In this document: positions 23,922 through 33,902 of the stretch, piece by piece | How the letters are laid out: each line of letters opens with the position of its first letter | Position numbering within the stretch: position 1 is the stretch's first letter | Assembly: GCA_028641055.1 (NCBI GenBank) | Contig: CM054058.1 | Coordinates: 501,225,919 to 501,289,918, forward strand | Direction: 5' to 3' | Length of the DNA: 64,000 nucleotides | Source: Alopecurus myosuroides | Taxonomy: Eukaryota > Streptophyta > Magnoliopsida > Poales > Poaceae | The notes under the pieces: generated by a model | Seen by the model: only the letters and a program-made list of their open reading frames with translations | What the model was told of the DNA's origin: nothing | The model's database searches: none | Program-made: the position numbers and the translations under genes

Positions 23922-24848
23922 TCATGGTGACCTGTCAATCTTAAACAAAACAGGCTGCGGCAAAGTAACTTTTCTCTCCTCTCCATCTATATATAAAACT
24001 CTATATACTAAGCGTTCATCAGTAGAGTTTGCAGTAACAAAGTGATGGGACTTCATGGCAGCGAGATTAAGCCTACAAGGAGCAATTATTTCATCATTAG
24101 GGGCAATGGAAACATTTAAAGCAGTTGCTACACGTGTAGTGATAATGCCCCCCAAAAAAGGCCCAGTAGCAGCAAGGCGGCGTGCAACAAGTGCACCAAG
24201 ACTATACTTCGTGCTATGGTTCAGTGCAGCATCAATAAAAGCAAGGTGATAACTAGAAATATTACTAGTGTTTTCCCTTCCAAGGATGCTAGTAGCAAGG
24301 TAGTAAGTGAAATATCTAAGAGCAGGAAGTTGAATGTTCTTTATCTTCCCTCGCTGGGATGAACGACCGTCATCGTTGGTGATTTCTCGGTAGAGCCCCT
24401 GGAGGTCTGTTGGTTTATCCTGAATCCGGCTCTCTGTCCCGGCAGCGTTGATACCTATAATCGTACAAAAATCTACCAAGGACAAAGAAACATGACTACT
24501 ATATAACTTGAAGGCAACAGTTGGACCAAAATGTGTCTTCTGAAATTTAAAGCTCTCAACAAAAGTTTTTGTGAGAGTGGCATACTGAGGGCTTTCATCC
24601 TCCATAAAGTTGGTTAGACCAACTCTTTCAATAAGCATACGAAAGTCAACTAATAAACCCGCACTTCTTAGAAATGTAATGCAAGGGAAGCTAGATGGGT
24701 TAACGATACCATCACCTCCCGCACCGTCAATAGTCGGTGCAATAACATCTTCATTGTACGATGGCCTCACTGAAGTGGATGAGTGTGAAGGCCTTGTCCT
24801 TCTAGGAGCATCACTAGTAAATATCTCTCCAAAATTATAATTATCCAT
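23922..24848 (-). CDS. Athila-type env-like / ORF-1 family protein of element C, intact 308-aa frame
   Basis: An uninterrupted minus-strand ORF lies downstream of where pol should be, the position of the env-like ORF in Athila elements. The N-terminus is low-complexity and Ser/Thr-rich. The central part carries FVESFKFQ, VSLSLVDFCTIIGI and PALRYFTYYLATSILGR (about residues 115-195), which resemble the plant ATHILA ORF-1 family. I see no signal peptide or clear transmembrane helix, so an envelope function is not supported here; the name reflects position only. It is surprising that this ORF is open while gag carries frameshifts. Start 24848 is the first ATG of the frame. It could be translated from a spliced or sub-genomic RNA (inference). 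Confidence 0.7.
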   Translation of the reverse strand: MDNYNFGEIFTSDAPRRTRPSHSSTSVRPSYNEDVIAPTIDGAGGDGIVNPSSFPCITFLRSAGLLVDFRMLIERVGLTNFMEDESPQYATLTKTFVESFKFQKTHFGPTVAFKLYSSHVSLSLVDFCTIIGINAAGTESRIQDKPTDLQGLYREITNDDGRSSQRGKIKNIQLPALRYFTYYLATSILGRENTSNISSYHLAFIDAALNHSTKYSLGALVARRLAATGPFLGGIITTRVATALNVSIAPNDEIIAPCRLNLAAMKSHHFVTANSTDERLVYRVLYIDGEERKVTLPQPVLFKIDRSP

Positions 24849-25804
24849 CTCTGAAATTTTTCAACAATCATCACAAAAATTAATTTCAAGCAACTATAAG
24901 GTGGAAACTACCATAGGGACTTGTATGAGAGCTAAACATACATAAAAACTACATTATTTCTACTCAAATCGAGCATAAAAACTCACATAAGCTGTCACCT
25001 ACTATACCAAAATACTCAAGAAATACTTCACCAAATAAAATTATACTTGGACCATCGGAGGAGTCACATACCGGAGAGTAAATGCACAAAATCTCAGCAC
25101 AAATGATGGGTTGAAGAAGGAGATAAAAAATCCAGAGGAAGAAACAGCAAGAACACGGGTTCCAGGAAATGTTTTCAGTTTGGGAAGTGAGAGAGAAGAC
25201 TTTGGCAGTGGAGGGCTAGGGGCCCACGCCATGTGCTGGCGCCACCAGGGGACAGGCCGCGCCACCCCATGGTGTGCCTAACTGGTGGGTCCCCCTGGGG
25301 CCTCCCAGGTCTCTTTCTACCTCATTTTTGAAGTAAAAATTTATTATAATTTTTCTGGAATTTTTCGAGAAACTTTATTTTTGAGGTATTTCCAGAATTT
25401 TAATAATTAATAAAACCAAGAAAAAACAAAAGTGAAAAGGTGGAAAACAAAACCAAAACCATCACTATAGAGGTTCTATGACACTCTAATGGAAAAATAA
25501 CCAAGGAAAACAAAGGTGGAAGTGGTGAAAACAAAAGTATGGGTGGTGAAAACATGCATAACCACAGTAATCAGGGTGAAAACATCAGGAAAACATAAAT
25601 ATGGATGGTGAAAAACATGATTGTACTCAAGTAGAAATGTGATAACATAAGTAAACATGGTGAAAACATATTGGGGAAGGTGAATACATAGTGAAAACAT
25701 TGTCCTCTTTATTCAAAATCATTTTGTTAACAAGGGTGATCAAGTCTTGTTACCAGAACAATTTTCATATGAAGCAAAACTTTTCCAATCACTAAATAAT
25801 TATG
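24849..25804 (-). other. Element C: pol deleted, GTGAAAACA-repeat spacer
   Basis: About 950 bp separate the protease remnant from the env-like ORF, where Athila elements normally carry over 2 kb of RT, RNase H and integrase. No YVDD, RNase H or integrase motif is visible in any minus-strand frame. Bases 25430-25700 hold a degenerate repeat of GGTGAAAACA words. About 25195-25320 is GC-rich, with a 74-codon frame that I do not recognise. Confidence 0.6.
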
Positions 25805-26178
25805 TTACCTCAACCTTGATAGACATAGTCCCAATCATAATGATTTCATATTCTTTTGGTGGTACTGGAATGGGATAATAAAATTCTCCAATCTTGATGG
25901 TCTCAATATTTTCAATGGAATTTAAACCATATCTTCTATCAATCTTCTTGGGAAAATAAACAGTATGCTCTTTATTATTAACATTAAAAGTTACTTTTCC
26001 TTGATTGCAATCAATAACAGCCCCTGCAGAAAAGGTCTCCCAAGAATAATAGACATATTATCATCTTCAGGCATTTCCAACACAACAAAGTCAGTTAATA
26101 TCAAACAATTAGTAGCAACTTGCACAGGAACATTCTCACATATACCAACAGGAATAGCAGTGGATTTATCAGCCATTT
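25805..26178 (-). pseudogene. Element C protease, C-terminal half and following linker
   Basis: This continues the protease interrupted at 36156. The minus strand reads ADKSTAIPVGICENVPVQV and then IILGRPFL, the second conserved block of retroviral aspartic proteases. A small deletion near 26025-26040 shifts the frame; the linker then continues in a different frame to a stop at 25805-25807. Element D inserted between the two halves with the duplication CATTT (26174-26178 and 36151-36155). Confidence 0.85.
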
Positions 26179-27189
26179 TGAAAGTGCATGGTGACCCACG
26201 TGTGGTTTTGGTAATTAATGACAATCCTTATGGACTAATAGTTTCATTGAGATATCCTTGTAGGTTTGTCCATTGGCACCACTTGAACTCCATGTGTTGG
26301 ATTCAAGGTTGGATGCCATCAAGATCATTGCTTATAATGAATATATTTGATATGATCAAGAAGAAGAATTTCCATGATATAATTGATCATATTGCAAGTA
26401 TGTCTTGAAGAAGGAGATTGTGTGAACATTCATGTTTACCTTCAAGACATCATCATCATGAATAAAGAGAAGATACTTAGTTGATCAAGTTGAAGTGCAA
26501 GTTCAAGATGAGCATCAAGAAGAGTTCAAATGTTTGATGCTTGCCACCCATATGGATATTATTATCAAGTGAATATGGACATGTGATAATCTCTCCCATA
26601 TTATCTTATGGGGGAGCAATTTACAAGTCTTCACAAAGCGAAGCGCAATCAAGAAAGGTGCTCCAACTTGAGGTGATTAAGATCGTCATCATGTATCTCA
26701 ATTGGAATGCGCAAGACAAAGGTTACATTGATAGGATTTATATTTTACCGGTCTCATGAGGTTAGTAGGGAAACCGGGTTATAGGATAGATAACCATTCT
26801 ATCAAGAGGGGCTCTCGAATGAGTTGCTTGATCGTATCGTTCGTAGGGAGCTCAAACCTTTGCATCTTTGGCATCATCTTTCTTGGTTCTTATTTTGGTT
26901 TCCTCCATGTGTGGTTTTAGAGCTTGTCTTGTTCTTCATGTCAAGCTCAAGTTTATCAAAAACGGATTTCGTATAGAAAACTTATTGCGTTTTTGTTATT
27001 GGAGATTTTGCCGGTTCCTATCTTATAGAGAGGTCTAGGATTTGCCCATTTGGTTTTATTCTCCCTTGTTGTACTATGATGTTTCACTGCATACTCTTGT
27101 ATTGCTCGTCGCTGCGATTTCAACGAGCCCAAGAACGTCGAAAACGGAGTCCGGATACAAAAGATATGACCGTTTTCGTATCAATGTTT

Positions 27190-27420
27190 TCGCAGTTTTC
27201 AGGGGGGCGGAAATTCCGGTCTAAGGCCGAAAATTTCCGGCCAGGACGGAATATTCCGGGGCAAAAATCCGGCCCGGCATCTGTGAGCGGGCACTCGCGC
27301 TCCAGGGGGTCCTGGGTCGTCCGGAAATTTCCGGGGTTGAAATATCCGCCCTGGGGGCCGGAAATTTCCGCCCCGGGAGGCCGGAAATTTCCGGTGTAAA
27401 TGAAAAATTTCCATCCCGGA
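27190..27420 (+). promoter_or_regulatory. Palindrome array GGCCGGAAATTTCCGG upstream of element D TATA box
   Basis: About eight copies of a perfect or near-perfect palindrome around GGAAATTTCC (CCGGAAATTTCCGG, GGAAATTCCGG, GGAATATTCC) lie within 230 bp. They end about 30 bp before TATAAATA (27451-27458). The same array precedes the TATA box at 35164-35171 in the 3' LTR. Position and repetition suggest enhancer or protein-dimer binding sites; function is inferred. Confidence 0.55.
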
Positions 27421-27450
27421 CGGCCCTAACGGCCATATTTCGTGGGAAGC

Positions 27451-27458
27451 TATAAATA
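27451..27458 (+). promoter_or_regulatory. TATA box of element D 5' LTR
   Basis: TATAAATA in the context AAGCTATAAATAGCC, a strong plant TATA consensus. The copy in the 3' LTR is at 35164-35171. Confidence 0.7.
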
Positions 27459-28439
27459 GCCTTCTTCTTCCTCAAGATGAGCCTGCCCAACCCATTTCCT
27501 CTCTCCTCCATTGTTGACCTTCAAAAGCTTGGGTTTCTCTCAATCCCTCCAGTGATTCTTGCCCATTTTTAGGGAAAAGAGAGAGGAGATCTAGATCTAC
27601 TATTCCACCAATCAATATCTCCTCTTAGTGAGGGGAATCTATTGGATCTAGATCTTGGGATTCATGTGTTGTTTTCCTTGTTCTTCCTCCTTCCTCCCTC
27701 CATAGCATTAGTTGCTTTGGTGGGATTTGGAAGAGAAGGACTTGTTCACTTTGTGTGTTCTTGCCATTGCATTAGGTGCATCGGTTTGAGTTCCCCACGG
27801 GATTCGTAAAAGAGAAGTTCGTGAGTTTGTTACTCTTGGGTGCTTGTTCACCGGAGAGATTGTTCCTCTTGGGTGTATTGAGCACCCTAGACGGTTAGTT
27901 CTTGGGGCTTCCACCTTGTTGCAAGAAGCTTCGTTGAGAGCCTCCAACTTACTTGTGGAGATAGCCTCAACCTCGTGTAAGGTTTGGTCACCGCCTTCAA
28001 GACGACCTCATAGTGGAAACGAGAATCTCCCTCACCGGAGAAGCTCAAGGAGAATAAGGTGTGCACATCCGTGCTATTGAGGAGCGCCAAGGTGGCTCCC
28101 CACCTCTCCAACGAAGACGTACTTCCCTTGGGAAGGAACTTCGGTAATCACATCGGTGTCTCCTTATGCTTCGGTTATTTCTATACTCTAGCTCGTTAAT
28201 TATGCATTTACCTTTGTGATAGCCATCATGCTTGAAGTCATCTTTCTTGCTATCACATAGTTGTATATCTTGCTTAGCATAAGTTGTTGGTGCTCATAGG
28301 TAAACCTAGCTTGTATAGGTTTTGTGCTTGATAAATTAAACGCTAGTTTTATTCCGCATTTTTTCAAGCCTAAACCGTAATTATTTTAAACCGCCTATTC
28401 ACCCCCCCCCCCCTCTAGGCGGCATCCTTGTACTTTCAA

Positions 28440-28452
28440 TTTGTATCAGAGC
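28440..28452 (+). other. Element D primer binding site
   Basis: TTTGTATCAGAGC begins two bases after the 5' LTR. It matches the initiator-methionine-tRNA site except for one base (TGG to TTG). Confidence 0.75.
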
Positions 28453-28490
28453 GAGGGCTCTCATTTATAGGCTTCACCGCCTTGAGAGTA

Positions 28491-30581
28491 ATGATGTCGC
28501 TTAGTGAATTAGTGCACGATCCCACATTTCATTTCGATGGCACAAACTATGATGTTTGGAAATTTCGTATGCTCATTTATTTCCGGGTCATGGACCCACA
28601 TATGGAGCAAATTGTAGAGATGGGTTTTTCTCCTCCAAAGGATCCTCAAAATCCAACTTTAGAGGAAGAGAAAAACTTATCTCTCGATGCTCTTGATATT
28701 AATGCGTTTTTCCTTCTTGTGAGCCTTGTAGTTATTAAGCCACTCTTTCCTATCCGGAATGCTCATGAGGTATGGACAAAGCTTCAAGATAAATATGGAG
28801 TGTACAATATTGAAGACGGTGATTGTTCTTCATCCGTTTCCGTTCGTGATGAGTTCTCAACTTCTTATACTTCACCAACATGTGGTAAGCCACAAACTAA
28901 TGAGATGGTGAGTAGTGATAGGCTTTGCAATAATGATAGTGAGCTTATTATTGATGATCCTCCATCTCTATATTATTGCCATGCCTCATCTTTGGACTTA
29001 AACACAACTAGCACCAAAAATATTTTACATTCTTGTGTTGATAGTCCTTGCATATCACGTCAACATTGTGTGTCTAAATCTCATGATGACATGCTTGCTT
29101 TATCTTGTTCCCATGATAAAAATAATTGTGTTTCCCCTAGTCTTTGTGTGGCTAACAATGTAAAGGAAACCCAACTCTCTATGGAACAAGATGTGGACTT
29201 GAGTGGTGCCTCAAGTAATGATATATCATCATCTACCACTTTTTGCCTCATGGCCAAGGATTCAAAGGTATCTTCTACTTTGAACCCCAATATATCTCAT
29301 GATGATAGAGATGAGTGGATAGCTTTGTGGTTAGCTAGCCTTGATGGTGAGACCAAGAAAAATGTGAATGCTCTTCTAGAACAACTTGATGAGGCTAACT
29401 CTCTTATAGATGAAAAGGAGGATATCATCATGACTTTGGAAAGTCATAATGGTGGTCATTCTATCAAGGACAAAGAGCTTGAAAAGGCTTTTGAGAAAGA
29501 GCATTCCCTTAGATCTTCTCTTGAAGAGAAACTATATAGTCTAGAAGAAACCTATGCTATTAGTGTTTCTAAGCTTAGAAGGGACAATGAATTATCTCTT
29601 GCTCTTGCTAATGGCCTCAAAACTAAAAATTATGATGCTTGTGCTACTAACTCTATTTCTTGTGAAGCATCCATATTAAAGGAGAATGTTGAGCTACGGG
29701 CTAAACTTGAGTTGCTAACTAGTAATTATGGGAAATTGGAAGAAGCTCATGAAAAGCTCTCAAGCTCTCATGAGAATCTTCTAGTCTCCCATGAGAGGCT
29801 AAAATTAGCTCATGAGGCTATTTTAACTAAGGTAACATCTTGTGAGCCTCATGTGGACAAAGGCACAACCTCTACTCTAAATTCTATATTGCCTTTTGCT
29901 AGTCCTAGTAATTCATCCTCTCATAATGTGTCCACATCTTGTGATGAATTGCTTCCATTGCCTTGTTGCTCTAATAATGATGCATCTACTTCCTCTAGCT
30001 CTTGTGTTGATACTAACCATGTAGAGGGAATCAAAGAGCTCAAGGCCCAAGTCACTTCCTTAAAGAAAGACTTGGAGAAGTGTCATAAAGGGAAGTCCAC
30101 ACTTGAGAATTTGTTGAGTGTCCAAAAATCCCCCAATGACAAGAGAGGACTTGGATTCATTTCCAATTACAAGAACAAGTCCAAGTTATACAAGAAGAAG
30201 GGCCATGAACAAGTCAAAAATTTGGCCAAGATTGTTTGCTTCAAGTGCAAGGTTGAAGGGCATCATGTTAGATCATGCCATTTGAAGAAGAAGCAACTTA
30301 TTGAGAAGCAACAAGGAAAGCGGCCACAAGGTCAACATCAATCTCAACTTCAAGTTGAAGAAAGGCCTCTTCCTAAGAAGACTCAAGCTAGTTCTTCTCA
30401 AGTGGAGAAATCAACTAAGAAGAATGGAAGGAGTCGGTGTTGCTATTTATGCCGTGAAAAGGGCCATCTTGCTTCTTCGTGCACTAACGGTACATTATTC
30501 AACCCTATCATAATTGATGATGTGTATTCCATTCGTAAGGATAATGTGGGCAATGTGTTTGCCAAATATGTTGGTAATTAA
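28491..30581 (+). CDS. gag: Copia-type gag polyprotein, single intact ORF of element D (696 aa)
   Basis: It is open from the ATG at 28491 (first ATG-ATG pair after the leader; an upstream in-frame ATG at 28428 lies in the LTR) to TAA at 30581. N-terminal residues 8-110 carry FDGTNYDVWKFRMLIYF and the following helices typical of the Copia gag/UBN2 region. Residues 110-300 are Ser/Cys/His-rich. Residues 300-480 are heptad-rich and probably coiled coil (LEKAFEKEHSLRSSLEEKLY). Two CCHC zinc knuckles follow: CFKCKVEGHHVRSC near residue 583 and CYLCREKGHLASSC near 651. Known gag role: nucleocapsid assembly and RNA packaging in the cytoplasm. The coding frame is intact while everything else of pol is absent, so the element may supply its own capsid and borrow enzymes (inference). 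Confidence 0.85.
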   Translation: MMSLSELVHDPTFHFDGTNYDVWKFRMLIYFRVMDPHMEQIVEMGFSPPKDPQNPTLEEEKNLSLDALDINAFFLLVSLVVIKPLFPIRNAHEVWTKLQDKYGVYNIEDGDCSSSVSVRDEFSTSYTSPTCGKPQTNEMVSSDRLCNNDSELIIDDPPSLYYCHASSLDLNTTSTKNILHSCVDSPCISRQHCVSKSHDDMLALSCSHDKNNCVSPSLCVANNVKETQLSMEQDVDLSGASSNDISSSTTFCLMAKDSKVSSTLNPNISHDDRDEWIALWLASLDGETKKNVNALLEQLDEANSLIDEKEDIIMTLESHNGGHSIKDKELEKAFEKEHSLRSSLEEKLYSLEETYAISVSKLRRDNELSLALANGLKTKNYDACATNSISCEASILKENVELRAKLELLTSNYGKLEEAHEKLSSSHENLLVSHERLKLAHEAILTKVTSCEPHVDKGTTSTLNSILPFASPSNSSSHNVSTSCDELLPLPCCSNNDASTSSSSCVDTNHVEGIKELKAQVTSLKKDLEKCHKGKSTLENLLSVQKSPNDKRGLGFISNYKNKSKLYKKKGHEQVKNLAKIVCFKCKVEGHHVRSCHLKKKQLIEKQQGKRPQGQHQSQLQVEERPLPKKTQASSSQVEKSTKKNGRSRCCYLCREKGHLASSCTNGTLFNPIIIDDVYSIRKDNVGNVFAKYVGN

Positions 30582-33500
30582 AGTGGTGTCAAGAAAAGAA
30601 CCATTTGGGTTGCCAAGCCTATTGTGACTAACCTCTTAGGACACAACTTGGTTGGGGACCAACAAGCTCAAACTTGATCAATAGGTGTTATTGGAGGGCA
30701 TTGGAGACTTGGCTATATCATGAAGAATTAAGGGATATTCATCACTTATATTTTCCTCAAGCCAAGTCATTTGGATTATCATGCCTCTATCTCATATTCC
30801 ATGCTCCTTCTTGCGGTAACTTGTATTTACATTTTATATATACATTGAAAGTTGCTTGCCCCTTTGCATGTGTTGGTTTTGTACCTTGCTTGTATTTTGT
30901 ATATTTTGTGCTTACTACTTACTTATCCTTGAGTAATCAAGTATGTGTTTGTCGGTTCGCACAACATGTATGTGTGAGTTTTCATTGAGCCTTATTGTAT
31001 CTTGCTTGTATCTTATTTGGCCCTTTTGAGTGATTAATGGACTTTCCTATTTTTGGGGAATGATATGCCTTGGCACTTCACGATCCTAAAATGTGTGTAC
31101 ATGAGCAATACCATTTAGTGTTGATATTTCAATATTGTCTAGCATCTATGTGGTATGTCATGCTCATGAGAAATTCAATTCTATAGTGTCTATTAATCAT
31201 CTCTAGTTGTTCTTTATTTGCCTCTTGCTGAAAAGATAAGGATTATCACATTATGGGGGAGTAATATCCTTTGTGCATATTACAAACCTAAAGAATGTGA
31301 ACATTTGAGGTTTTGCCACCTAGAATTGATATTGTCAATTATCTTATTCCTATGTGGCATGTGTTCTCAAACAAGTTTCAATTTTCTTAAATGCTTTTAT
31401 TTGCTCATATTTTTGGATCTTGTTTGTGAGAGAGTTTCTTGGTGCGGTTTTCCTCAAATGTGCACTAGTATGCATTATCTAGGAAATCGGTTGCTTCATA
31501 TTATATTAATCATTGCTTTGCATGATCGTTCGACTATTGAGGCCACCAAGAATATCTATTTAAGCATGGTGTTTTAATTCATATCCTTTTCATATGCTTT
31601 TATTTTGTGAATATGATCATGAATATCTATGCAACATACCACCGAGAAATAACTCCGTACTCCTTGTCCTTGACAAGTGATAATATTATTTGTGGTAGAA
31701 TTTATTGATCATATTTTACTTGTGCTATTACTTTTATTTTTCATATTTATTGCCAAGAAATTGCTTTGTGCTCACTCCCGTTGTCTTCCTTGCGTATTGA
31801 GAATCCCTTTGTTTTACTCGTATTTGTTTGGTGTTCTAATTGCTAAAGCTAAAGCAAGGATCCCATTTGTGTGCATATTGTATTAAAATTAAAAATTATG
31901 AATAATGCACAAATCATTGGGGAGCTTTCCTATATTATTTAGAACACTAGTTTTCTTCTCTTTTCTTGAGATCTTTCTCAATTGGTATTTAATCCCGATG
32001 ACGTGTCTTTAGGGAAGACAAACCTTTTCGTCTTGGTACTTTGTGCCATCATGAAAAGTGTAGAGGGTTTGGTTTAGTTGTTGGAACCTTGCTCTTTTTG
32101 GTAGTTGGTTATCTTACTCATTGCTTTATTTTTCAAATTGATCTATTTTGGATATTGGACTTCTTTTTGTTAATTAATCTTTCTTTTGATATCTATTTTG
32201 GGAGTTCAATATCTCATATCTTGTTGTAACTTTTAATTGGTTTCTTTGAAATGTCAATTGGTTCTTTGTGATCTCGTTTTCACTTGTCTTTTGGTTCTTG
32301 AAAATCTTTGCATGCATATTTACTAAAGTATTTGTTATGGCATGCTTACTTTATTTGATGCAATATATAGGGTAAACTCCACCGAATCCTAAATAGGCTA
32401 AGATGTGCATGAAATTCAATTTATATCTATATGCACATATTTATGTGGAGCTTATCCTATGTATTGTAGTTTGTCTAACTACTTTGGACCCAATGTGTTT
32501 GGGGACCATTTTGTGCTTAAATGTGTTTTAGGTACATTTGAGATGCATTGGATGCTTGCCTCATTCTCAAGGAAGGTGTTGTCACCATGATCTTATCGGA
32601 GTCAAGCTAGGATGATGGATTAACTCTTATCCACAACAACATCTCCAATGCGATCTTGGTAACAAGTATCTCTCATGCATACTATTCTTGTATTCAACCT
32701 TGTGTAGGTTGCATCTTGGCATGAAAATTATTTATTTGTAAAATTATTCTCCATTTGTGATACTTGATTCTTCCAAAACATTGCAACTATCTATTTTTTC
32801 CTTATTGTTATTTGTGATGTTTTTGGTGTGTTTGTCTTGGAAATTAATTTATCCCCATTTAATATAAAATTGAGCTATGTTCTATGCTTTCAATTAAAAA
32901 AAATCTTATTGGTGTATTTATGACTTCCTCTTGGATATCATGTTCTTCACTTTCGTAACTATTTTTTGTGTACATGCTTCTTTGTGGATACATATTATCA
33001 TGATTTTTGTCCACTTAGAAACTTATACACATGAGAGGAGTTACATCTCTTTTTGGTATACTATTCCTTTGAAGTCCACCCTTCTTATACCCTTTTCATT
33101 TTTGGTGACTCCGCAAAGTATTTTCCTTATGAGTGCTTGTCTTATATTATTTCATCTTGTTCACTCATTAGTTTTTGAGTTTTTTTTGTATCTCATGCTT
33201 ACCTTGGTGGGCATGTTGGTTTCCTTATGTATGGTTGAGCCTTGTATCATGATGTTCCGTTCATTTGGTATCTTTTTGCTCAATCATTCATTTATTTTCT
33301 TCAAGTGCTATTCCTAGTTTGCCTTTTATGATTTCTTGCATTTTTTTGTGTGTTTTAGAGGATATTGGGGGAGTGATGATCCCATATTTGTGCACTTTGT
33401 ATTCAAATGCAAAAACTCTAAGTAGTGCATGAACATTGGGGAGCTTCATGATTTTCTTTAGAACACTATTTTGCTAAAATCATAAAATCTTTGGTTCCAT

Positions 33501-33902
33501 TGGCTTTTCGGATCCTTTGTTTGTTCTCCTCCTCTTGGAAGAAGTTTTAAATGAATATAATCTTATTTTCAATCTTTGGACCCTCAATATAGTTTGATCC
33601 CCCCATCTATTCGTCATTGAATATGCATTTATTTTCACTCATATTATGAGAAATGCAAAAATTGTAGGGGAGCTCTTACTATATTGACCTTCTACATTTT
33701 TCCGCCCATTTCGGAAATGGATGCCAATGGGGGAGAAGTTTAGAGGGTTTAAGGGAATTTGGTTAAAATATTTTGGTTTTGTTCTTAAGCATTTTTGCCT
33801 TCCATTGTCATGCATCCAAGTTTATTGCTTTGCGTGTTTGCTTAATTCATTATATAAACCCTCGTAAAAGGGATTGTCATCAATTACCAAAATGGGGGAG
33901 AT
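30582..33902 (+). repeat. Element D 3' internal region: diverged repeats with TGGGGGAG modules
   Basis: 3.3 kb of T-rich sequence without pol. Diverged repeats share a core of the type ATTGGGGAGCTT or ATGGGGGAG at about 31055, 31253, 31919, 33367, 33439, 33666 and 33729, with the true polypurine tract at 33891-33902. Two copies (about 31856-31950 and 33378-33470) align over roughly 95 bp including TTTAGAACACTA. Several frames of 60-128 codons are open here, all hydrophobic because of the T-richness; none is convincing. Confidence 0.6.

Larger units (their letters stand above)
26179..28438 (+). repeat. Element D 5' LTR
   Basis: It starts TGAAAGTGCATGG and ends GGCATCCTTGTACTTTCA. It contains a palindrome array (27190-27420), a TATA box (27451-27458), a transcribed-leader-like stretch, and near the end a poly-C run within CTATTCACCCCC...CTCTAGGCGG. 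The same motif, less the poly-C expansion, lies near one end of solo LTR X. Apparent small frames such as 27844-28080 recur in both LTR copies and are not genes. Confidence 0.9.

Noticed and set aside
24849..26178. Hidden RT or integrase in element C
   Set aside because: I looked for YVDD-, DNGTNF- and HHCC-type motifs in the minus-strand frames and saw none; the space is also too short.
27708..28111. Small ORFs of about 75-80 codons in the D LTR (repeated at 35421-35793)
   Set aside because: They occur on both strands of the LTR leader, have no domains and are explained by the LTR duplication.
31218..33317. Several hydrophobic, membrane-like ORFs in element D (up to 128 codons)
   Set aside because: T-rich DNA yields Phe/Leu/Ile-rich frames by chance; they lie in diverged repeats and have no family resemblance.
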